This document shows positions 56,973 through 64,000 of a stretch of 64,000 nt of DNA, piece after piece (position 1 is the first letter of the stretch; each line of letters begins with the position of its first letter). The DNA comes from Dromiciops gliroides (taxonomy: Eukaryota > Chordata > Mammalia > Microbiotheria > Microbiotheriidae): NCBI RefSeq assembly GCF_019393635.1, contig NC_057861.1, forward strand, positions 77,817,327 to 77,881,326, written 5' to 3'. The notes below the pieces were generated by a model. It ran no database searches. It saw only the letters and a program-made list of their open reading frames with translations, and was not told where the DNA came from. Both the position numbers and the translations under genes were made by a program.

Positions 56973-57425
56973 CATATCCAATTTCTTACTAGGTTCTGTT
57001 GTTTCTGCTTTCCCAGCATCTCTCATGTACATCCTTTCTCTAACACTACAGCCTTGGTGCAAGCTCTCATCACTTCATGCTTGGACTATTGCAAGAGACA
57101 CCTTTCTTCTCAGTACATCCTCTATTCAGTTGTCAAAATGATCTTCCTAAATCATAGGACCAACCTCTGTCACCTCCCTATTCAATAAACTCCAATGGGA
57201 TCAAATATAAAATCCTTAATTTGACTTTTAAAGACCTTCATAACTGATCTCTTTCTATCTTTCTAGTATTCTTATACCTTATTCCCCTCCACACACTCTG
57301 TGATCCAGTAACAGTGGTCTCCATGTTGTTCCTCAAGCATAACATTCTGTCTTCTTTTCACTGGCTGTGTCCTTAGTTTCTGTAATTCCCCCCCCCCCCC
57401 CACATCTCTATCTCCTAGACTTTTT

Positions 57426-57582
57426 TTTTTAACTTTTTTTTTTTTTAGTGAGGCAATTGGGGTTAAGTCACTTGCCCAAGGTCACACAGCTAGTAAGTGT
57501 TAAGTGTCTGAGGCTGGATTTGAACTCAGGTACTCCTGACTCCAGGGCCAGTGCTCTATCCACTGTACCACCTAGCTGCCCC
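57426..57582 (-). repeat. WSINE1-like SINE
   Basis: Antisense copy. TSD TCTCCTAGACTTTT at 57412-57425 and 57583-57596. A C14 run (57388-57401) lies just before it. Confidence 0.94.
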
Positions 57583-57865
57583 TCTCCTAGACTTTTTGAC
57601 TTCCTTTATGTCCCAGCTAAAATCCCACCTTCTACAAGAAACCTTTCCAATTGCCCCTTAATGCTGGTGCCTTCAGTTCGTTGATTATCTCTAATTTATT
57701 TTGTTTATACATAGTTGTTTACATGTAGTCTCTCTTTTTAGATTGTAAACAGCTTGGAAGGCAGGATTTATTCTTTGAGTTTCTTTATTCCCAGAGCTTA
57801 AAAGGCATCTGGCACATAATAGGAGATTACTAATTGCTTGTTGACTCGACTATGAAGTCTATAAG

Positions 57866-58106
57866 ACAGAGGTTCTTACCCTTTTTTGTCACTGACCCCT
57901 TTGGCATTTTGTTGAAGTCTATGGATCTCTTCTTAGAAGTTTTTTTTTTTAATTTAAAATTTAAAATTCATTATTGAAGTCTAAATTTTGGTTAGAGATT
58001 AGTGAAAATAAAGATGTAATTTTTTTTTCTACTCAAGTTCAGGGACTCCCCTGAAATCTATCCAAAGTTCCCCAGGGGGACCTGTAACCCTCAGTTAAGA
58101 ACCCTG
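57866..58106 (+). repeat. Ancient DNA-transposon-like element with inverted ends
   Basis: Left end 'agaggttcttaccctttttt' and right end 'ccctcagttaagaaccctg' are inverted copies of each other. Internal 'gacccctttggcattttgttg' and 'gggactcccctgaaatctatcc' match the element at 34976-35230 and a repeat that is also in placental genomes. Confidence 0.6.
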
Positions 58107-58179
58107 TTTGAAAGAAATAGGCTATGAAGAAAGGGTCAAAAGGAAATATACAATCTTTGAAGGATTAAATGTAGTCAAA

Positions 58180-58275
58180 TTTAAGTCACAAGCATTTATT
58201 ACAGAACTACGTTTCAGGTACTGAGCTGAGAGGCAAAAGCAGTCTGAATTCGAAGAGTTTGCAATCGATTATAGA
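58180..58275 (-). repeat. L2 LINE 3' end fragment, antisense
   Basis: 'acaagcatttattacagaac', 'ggtactgagctgagaggc', 'aagagtttgcaatcgatt'. Confidence 0.6.
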
Positions 58276-58755
58276 TCGCTAAATTTTTATTTATTTTATT
58301 AATCCTTTCCTATGATTTCAGAGGTATGAGTAACTTGCACTCGGGCAGAGATTGAACTTCAAATTTTAGGGAAGTGCTTGGGACACAGAGGGGTTAGGAG
58401 ACTCGTTCAAGGTCACCCAGAAACACAAAAACACCATTTGATCTGAGTCTTTCCAGACTCGAGGACCAGCCCATTAGCCCTGAAGAAGGGAGCCCCCAGG
58501 TTTGGGCAAGTTTTTCGTGTTCAGTTACCACCCTTCCGGAAGGGAGGGAGCATAACCCAGGACGTGGAGGAGGGACGGCGAGACCGAGTGTGGGAGGGGC
58601 ACGCGCCGGGGTCCGGAGCCTCCATTCCGGTCCCCCAGCCCCCGCTTTCTGGCCAGAGAAGCCGGAGGCGGAGGCTCCAGCGCAGCAGCTAATCTCCCTA
58701 AAGCTCCAGGGGCCTGAGAGGAGGGAGGGGAAGAGGACAGAGAGGAGGAATGGAG

Positions 58756-58865
58756 CCAACCAATCCCCGCGGGAGCTTTCGATGACCAGCCAATGGGGAC
58801 CGCGGAGCCTCTCCAGCTCGCGCCTCCAGGCGAGGGGCGGGGCAGGATTCATTGTGACGCCAGTG
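58756..58865 (+). promoter_or_regulatory. Core promoter element cluster: two CCAAT boxes, GC box, CRE-like site
   Basis: CCAAT at 58760-58764 (accaatcccc) and 58790-58794 (agccaatgggg), 30 bp apart, about three helical turns. GGGGCGGGGC at 58834-58843 fits Sp1. TGACGCCA at 58855-58862 is a near-CRE. No TATA box is at the expected distance. The order suggests transcription starts at about 58870-58950. Confidence 0.7.
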
Positions 58866-58899
58866 ACAGCCGCGCCCTCAGAGCGCGGGGAGGCGGCGG

Positions 58900-59259
58900 T
58901 GGGAGCGGCTGGCTGCGGCTGTGGTGCGGGAGAGGTCGGGTGGGTGCAGGCTCTGGGGGCAGCGGCCGTAGCAGCAGCGGCGGGGACTGTGGAGAGAGCT
59001 CGGAGCCGGTGCTCATTCACTGGCCTTCGGCGGAGAGCTCAGGGCTTGCGCTTGTTCGCCAGCCTTCGGCGGGAGCTCGGGGCGGGAGGTCCCTGGCTCA
59101 CCGGCGGCGCGGCGGAGAATTGGGGTCGGGCGTTCTCTCGCTCGCTGGGCGGCGGCGGCGGCCAAGGTGGTGAGGGGCAAGGGCTGCGTTGGCGGCTACT
59201 ACTACAGCGGCCAAGACGGCGTCGACCGGGAGAAGAGCGAAGATCAGGCCGAGGGCTAG
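58900..59259 (+). other. Probable non-coding first exon (5' UTR) of an unidentified gene
   Basis: The start is inferred to lie downstream of the CCAAT/GC/CRE cluster. The end is set by a strong donor, CTAG/GTGAGG at 59259/59260. There is no ATG in the last ~100 bases, so translation would start in a later exon. I do not recognise the UTR. The first-exon start is uncertain by about 100 bp. Weaker in-exon donor alternatives exist (for example near 59167). Confidence 0.55.
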
Positions 59260-59509
59260 GTGAGGGCTGCTGGGCCCAGGACGGGAGCGGGGGTCTGCAG
59301 GCCTGAGGCCTAGGGCTCCCTGAGCTGCGCCTAGGGCCTGTCCGCCCTGGAGTGGGGAAGGTGGGAAGAAACGGGGCATTGAGGCCTGCTTGGGGGGAGG
59401 AACCTGAAGAGGCCCCAGACTAGGGGAGGAGGAGCAGCGGAGCCCTCGGAGGAGAGGCCCAGTCGGAGCCCTCTGCGGGGGAGATTCCAGGGGGAGGGGG
59501 CAAGGAGGA

Positions 59510-59740
59510 GGAGTTGGAAGGCCTCTGGTGGGCGGGAGTGTGTGAGAGGGAGTGCAAGAACGGCCTCGGGGGTTGTCGGGGGGAGGCGAGGGGGCGGGGC
59601 AGAAAGGCCTCTGGTGGGAGGGGATGTATGGAGGAGGGGCAGAAAGGCCCCGGGTGGGAGGGGGATATGAAGGGGAGGGGCAGTGAGAAGGAGGGGTAGA
59701 AAGACCTCTGGTGGGAGGGGGATATCTGGGGAGGAGACAG
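59510..59740 (+). repeat. G-rich minisatellite at the start of intron 1
   Basis: At least four units of 'cagaaaggcctctggtgggag' type begin at about 59517, 59599, 59639 and 59697, each followed by GGGGATAT or GGGGATGT and G-runs. Unit spacing is irregular, about 40-80 bp. Confidence 0.85.
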
Positions 59741-59770
59741 AAGTTGAAGGTCCTACCTAAGAGTAAGAGT

Positions 59771-60884
59771 GACCTCTAGTAGGGGGTGTGATGGGATAAG
59801 GAACTTCAAAGCAGCTTCTGGCCAGGAAGAGTTGATGAGGATAATAATACTTTATATTTTGTCCCCCAAATTGTTCCTTAACAAAAAGATGTAAACCATG
59901 GTGATTAAAAATGGATCACATTTATATATACTTTAAGACTTATGGCATACTCTCATTAACATATCCCTATGAAGTAGTGTAATTATTGTCACTAATACTT
60001 GGATTTACTATTTTCTAAGCAATTTCTTCACAACTGCATGAAGTAGTATTAAGAATTATTGCCAAGAATGTTGTATTCCTATGGTGCTTTGAGTTTTTCC
60101 AAAATTAATTTTTATAATCCCTATCCTCCTGAGGGAGGTGCCACAAGTAGTAGTGTGGCACTACCTGGACCAGCTGGAGGTTTCATAGAGCATTTTTTTT
60201 TCTCTTTATAGCCTATTGTGTTCAATTACCACTGAGGCCAAAGAGTTGTCACTCATGCCCACAGGCTAAACTTTCTGTTTCTCTTGCTTGGCATTTGGGC
60301 ACTTTGACGTTCTGGGACACCTCTTTGCACCATGTAACATCAAACAAGTCAACTAATAGATACATTTGTGAGGGAGGGGAGTAATATGAGAAAAGACTTG
60401 TAAGGTAAGGTGGTATCAAATTGTAGTATGACAGGTTGAGTTTGAAGTTTATTTGCTGGTAGTAGGATTCTTTTATTGCATGGTTGACATGGGCATCTAG
60501 TCATCTCCCTAAAGATTAGCATGGTAGCAGTTTGAAGGATACATTAAAATTATTTGAATTTGCTGGTTAGATGTCTTATTTGACCTTTGCATCTATCTCC
60601 AGTAACTAGCAAAGTGCTTTTTAAGTAGTAAACCCTCATTTGAAATAGTTGGAAATAGAAGTGTAGAGCTTGGAAGAAAGATCAGGACTGAAGATAGATT
60701 TCAGAACCATGGGGTTATAAGGAAAAGGAGTGAATAAAACTGTTGAGGGAGAAAAGATACAGTGGGCTGAAAACTGAACCTTGAGAAATAACCATCTTAA
60801 GGTGCTTCAAGAAGATGAGGAGGCAGAAAAAGATTATCGATATATCATTCATGTAGACCCTTTAGTATTTATGCCTTTGTTCTG
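59771..60884. other. Unassigned intronic stretch
   Basis: No exon, RNA or repeat was recognised. Confidence 0.5.
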
Positions 60885-62130
60885 TTATAATCATAGAAAC
60901 TTGGTGTTGGAAGGAAACTCAAGGTATGTAGTCCAGTAGGTATCTGAACAGAATACTTTTCTATATTCACTAATAAGTGGCCACCTGAAAATCTTTTCTT
61001 GAGATATCTCCTGAAGTAGCCCATTCCATAATTAGATAGCTCTGATTATTTTTTTGCAAAATCTGCCTCTGCAAGTTCTCTGCTCATTTTTCCTAATTTT
61101 GTCCCTGATACAAAATAACTCTAATGCTTCTTTCACATGATAGACTTTTAAATAAGTGAAGACTGTTATATATTCCTCTTTTCTCCCTTCCCCACTTCAA
61201 GGTGTTCTGCTGAAGTGCTCTGTTATTTCACCTGATCCTTATATAGGTCTGGCTTCTGGTCTCTCAATATCCTCCTTAAATGTAGCTGAGCTGAAGAAAT
61301 TTCAGATGTAGTTTGGCCAGTGCAAATTACAGCGGGAGTGTTATAGTCCCTTGGTTTTTGTTTTTTACACCATGCTTGTACTTCTGTTATTGCAATCTAA
61401 GATTGTAGTTGCTCTTTTGACTATCATCACATTTTGACTAACTAAACAGTCCACTGGCATTCTCAGGCCTTTTTCATATAGTATTATCTAGCCATGTATT
61501 CCTTAGACTGTAGTTATGTATTGATTTTTTTTTTAACACAAGTGAAAGTTACTCGGTATTCATCCCAATTACATTTCATCTTTTTGGATTTGACTTATTG
61601 TTCTAGTCTCTTCTTTTGGGATCCTAATAATGTTACCTTAAATGGTACCTATCCATCCAAGTTTCCTGACAACTAATGCAAATTAGAAAAGTATGCTAAT
61701 GATGCTGTCATCCAAATCATTTTCAATTCCAACATTTATTTAACACCTGCTATTTGCTAGGCACAGTCATTTGTAAAGATGTTGAGTTACCCAGCCAGAG
61801 GCAAGGTCAGATCATTGAGATCCTCCATGAGACCATCTTCATATTGATATATCCCAGTCTACTAATTACCACTACTTTTTGGTACCAGTTCTTAATTCAC
61901 TAACATTCATCTTGACCACCACCAGATCATCTTGAGGAGCTTTGCTGAAATCACTGTATACTGTGCATCTAATCTATTAAGTAAAAAAAAAAGGATATAA
62001 GGTTAATTTAGCATGACCTGTTTTGGATAAACCTATACTTAGTCTTGGGGATCATCACTTCTCTTAGTATTTTACAAACCACCCTTTTCAGAATTCATTC
62101 TGGAATTTCAACAAGAAGCACATAGTAGAT
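60885..62130 (-). repeat. CR1-clade LINE 3' portion, antisense
   Basis: It begins with the CR1 end 'aatcatagaaacttggtgttgg'. It then follows the known antisense order: 'agtagcccattccataatta', 'aaatctgcctctgcaagttc', 'tctaatgcttctttcacatg', 'cttaaatgtagctgagctg', 'cagatgtagtttggccagtg', 'gggatcctaataatg', 'accaccaccagatcatcttg', 'ttagcatgacctgttttgg' and 'caaaccacccttttcagaattc'. It is unusually long and collinear for so old a relic. An L2-like piece lies at 61727-61785. Confidence 0.85.
61727..61785 (-). repeat. L2 3' end fragment inside CR1
   Basis: 'caacatttatttaacacctg', 'ctatttgctaggcacagtc'. Confidence 0.55.
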
Positions 62131-62139
62131 AAATAGCAT

Positions 62140-62216
62140 GATGGAGTATTTGAGGTGCAATTTAAACCCAAATTTTCCCTGACTTGCAAATCCAGTGCGC
62201 TATCCACTGTATCACA
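62140..62216 (-). repeat. MIR-like SINE fragment
   Basis: 'gatggagtatttgaggtgc' then 'tccagtgcgctatccactgt' on the tRNA-head side. Confidence 0.5.
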
Positions 62217-62660
62217 GATATATGCCTATCTGTTGAGTTTATTATGTGCCAAGTACTATTAGGTGCTGGCTCTGCTTTTCACTTACTAAATCCCCCTATT
62301 CAATCAGCTTGAAGATTTTCTACAGAAAACATCCTAGCCAATATTTCCATCCACTCTTGCTTGCAGAATGGAGCTCATAGGTTCATTCTCCCAATCCTAG
62401 GTTCAAGCAGGAAACCCCCCTAATAATGTCAGGCTCGTGCTTGGTACTCAAATCAATCAATAAATATATGCATATATGTGTATATATATTCAATTAATAA
62501 GTATTTATTTTCTTTCATATCTCCCCCTGGGGGGAGATGGGGTAGGGACTTTGTAACAAAACGTTTTGCTTTATTATGCATATTTGTTACTTAACATTTT
62601 TCAATGCTTTTCCCTCCAACAAAGGTAATATAAACAGGGAGCATGTCACCATCACCTCAA
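62217..62660. other. Unassigned intronic stretch
   Basis: A short AT-rich tract lies at 62456-62490. Otherwise no exon, RNA or repeat was recognised. Confidence 0.5.
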
Positions 62661-62664
62661 CAAG

Positions 62665-62860
62665 ATCAGAATTTAACTTTACGCTTGTTACCCCTAAGTT
62701 CATCAAAAGACAACCTGGTTCTTCACATCTTCCTGAAGTACAGTAGGTGTCATTCTACCTAATTGCCTTTGCTCATGCTGTTCCCTAAGCTTCACATGTC
62801 CTATCCTTCCTCCATGAAACTTCCAACACTCACTAGTAGTTCAAATGAAAAAGACTTAGG
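62665..62860 (+). repeat. L2 LINE fragment
   Basis: 'attgcctttgctcatgctgttcc' and 'cttccaacactcactagtag' resemble the sense L2 3' end. Weakly conserved. Confidence 0.45.
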
Positions 62861-62871
62861 GGTTTTGGTTT

Positions 62872-62995
62872 AATTTAATTTAATTCAACAAACATTTTAT
62901 TGAATGCCTACTATGTGTAGAGGATTGTTCTAGGCTTTGAAGGACTCCTGTAGTCCTCTAGGAGAATTAAATGTAAACAACTAATTATGATACAA
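62872..62995 (-). repeat. L2 3' end, antisense
   Basis: 'caacaaacattttattgaatgcc', 'tactatgtgtagaggattg', 'ttctaggctttgaagg'. Confidence 0.65.
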
Positions 62996-63927
62996 GGTAA
63001 AACGTACATAAAATGTGTACAAGTTTACATTTAAATGCTGACACTCTTAAAATCTGTAGCTTTTTATCCTTTTAACAGTGACAGGGTTGTCTCCTATGAC
63101 TAGAGGAACTGATCTATATCACTATTGACATTTTCGCTTTGAGCTAAGCTGAAAACTGAAGGGAATGCAGTATATAGTAAGTTGTCCAGGAGAAAAAAAG
63201 CTAGTGGTATTAGTGTTATGTCCAATAGGATATTAAACTTTGTGAGGAGAGAGAATGTTTCATTTGTCTTTGTACCCTTAATTTCTTATAAGTTAAAGAC
63301 ACTTAAGGGTTTGCTGAAGGGAATTGAATTATACCCTCATGCAACCAAAAAAAAAAATCAGCATTTTATGGGATACTTGGTCATGGATCACCATCAGTAT
63401 TTATGGTAAGTATAAACAGGGCATTATGAAGATAATTACAGCTCATATACCAACATGTTACATGAAAAACTTGACAATATTTTCTAGACCAAGTCAACAT
63501 GTATTTAGGGTAACTTCAGTATGAAGGTGGACATAGGGAGGAATAGTGGGAAAAGTTGGAAATTTTGGTTTGGGCTTATGAAACGAGAGACCAAAGGCAT
63601 GAGGCTTTTGAGTAACGTATCATGAGTGGGTTCTTTTCTCCCCCAAGAAGAGTCAGAAGATGCTGGATGTAGTAAACCCTGAACACCACACAAAATTACT
63701 TTAGTATCTATGGCTCCCACTCAAGGGCCATGGAGGTTTTGAAATTATTTTGAGGGGTTTCATTCAGTAACTCAATCTACTAAATAAGAAAACATACTTG
63801 TAGATTTAATAAATGTTTAGTACATGTATACTCTAATTTTTCAAATGTGTGTGAATGCTGTTCTGGCTAATAAAATTCATTTTAAGACATAACTGGATTT
63901 ACATTTCTGTCATTTTCTCTGAAGAGG
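62996..63927. other. Unassigned intronic stretch
   Basis: No exon, RNA or repeat was recognised. Small open frames (63182-63409, 63324-63524) have no known motif. Confidence 0.5.
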
Positions 63928-64000
63928 CATGGTGTAGTCAATAGAGAATGGAACTTGGAGTCAGGACCCCCTGGGTTCGAGTCCTGCCTCTGAAACAGAC
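63928..64000 (+). repeat. MIR-like CORE-SINE head, cut by the window end
   Basis: tRNA-like head 'catggtgtagtcaatagag' with the B-box-like 'gggttcgagtcctgcctc'. Confidence 0.75.

Larger units (their letters stand above)
54680..57845 (+). repeat. Long L2 LINE relic, interrupted
   Basis: Collinear sense L2 pieces lie at 54680-54765 ('cccaaggttctgtcctggtc', 'agctcccatggattta'), 55786-55913, 56080-56202, 56740-56810, 56973-57425 ('cttcatgcttggactattgc') and 57583-57845 ('ggcatctggcacataatagg'). It hosts a LINE-1 complex, a MAR-type SINE and three WSINE1-like SINEs. Confidence 0.82.
58380..59770 (+). promoter_or_regulatory. CpG island promoter of an unidentified gene
   Basis: Base composition changes abruptly from A/T-rich repeat DNA to GC-rich, CpG-dense sequence free of recognisable transposons. 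The CpG-dense core is about 58560-59300. It holds CCAAT boxes, a GC box, a CRE-like site and a splice donor, all consistent with a broadly expressed TATA-less promoter firing rightwards. The long open frames here (58590-59306 plus, 58394-59020 minus) run through GC-rich sequence. They look like composition effects because no domain is visible. Confidence 0.85.
59260..64000 (+). other. Presumed start of intron 1 of the CpG-island gene
   Basis: It begins GTGAGGGCTGCTGGG. No second exon with coding signal was recognised up to the window end. Contents recognised are the minisatellite (59510-59740), CR1 (60885), and L2 and MIR pieces (61727-63000, 63928). The frame at 63182-63409 has no known domain. 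Confidence 0.45.

Noticed and set aside
58394-59306. 208- and 238-codon open frames on opposite strands in the CpG island
   Set aside because: GC-rich sequence is poor in stops. Neither shows a domain, and both overlap the promoter and UTR.
63928-64000. Functional tRNA gene
   Set aside because: The B-box-like motif belongs to a MIR-type SINE head. It does not fold as a complete tRNA and is cut by the window end.

Overview
This window is nuclear DNA of a marsupial. The diagnosis rests on about 41 copies of one tRNA-headed CORE-SINE (GGGGCAGCTAGGTGG head, core containing AGCTGTGTGACCCTGGGCAAGTCACTTAACC, short A-rich tail). These copies lack the long 3' tail I remember for the main opossum SINE. 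They match what I remember as WSINE1 of Australian marsupials and the monito del monte, so an australidelphian is the best guess. Marsupial-type LINE-1, HAL1-like, L2, CR1, RTE and BovB-type sequence accompany them. No complete protein-coding gene lies in the window.

Positions 1-58300 read as gene-poor DNA or the interior of a large intron. They are packed with retroposons nested two to four deep. Target-site duplications (TSDs) can be read for most of the young SINEs and several LINE-1s, which gives a relative order of insertion. L2 and CR1 are oldest. HAL1-like and ORF1-bearing LINE-1 remnants follow, then MIR- and MAR-type SINEs and retroviral LTRs, then short 5'-truncated LINE-1s, and finally the WSINE1-like copies. 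Standout spots are 31355-32387 (four retroposons in succession, three sharing one duplicated 14-mer), 53480-53816 (two SINEs at one target), 24616-25189 (LINE-1 inside LINE-1), 36427-37339 (LINE-1 inside an RTE LINE), and 16.5-20.1 kb (a HAL1-like element split by an antisense LINE-1 5' end).

Retroviral fossils are minor. There is a solo LTR at 1552-2094 inside a SINE, a related LTR at 28103-28544 next to a broken minus-strand class-I-like pol/env remnant that reaches about 32.6 kb, and an unrelated LTR near 7.2-7.6 kb.

Three RNA-derived retropseudogenes were recognised: two nearly full-length 7SL (SRP) RNA copies, at 20589-20902 (plus) and 33345-33621 (minus), and one decayed U6 snRNA copy at 54372-54470.

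The only clear functional signal is a CpG island at about 58.4-59.8 kb. It has paired CCAAT boxes, a GC box, a CRE-like site, and a probable non-coding first exon ending in a good splice donor at 59259/59260 on the plus strand. The gene would run rightwards through intron 1 (59.26 kb to beyond the end of the window). I could not identify it. Intron 1 begins with a G-rich minisatellite and contains a roughly 1.2 kb antisense CR1 relic.

All calls are from reading the sequence. No alignment or database search was run. Repeat-family names come from recalled consensus sequences, and boundaries without a stated TSD are approximate.
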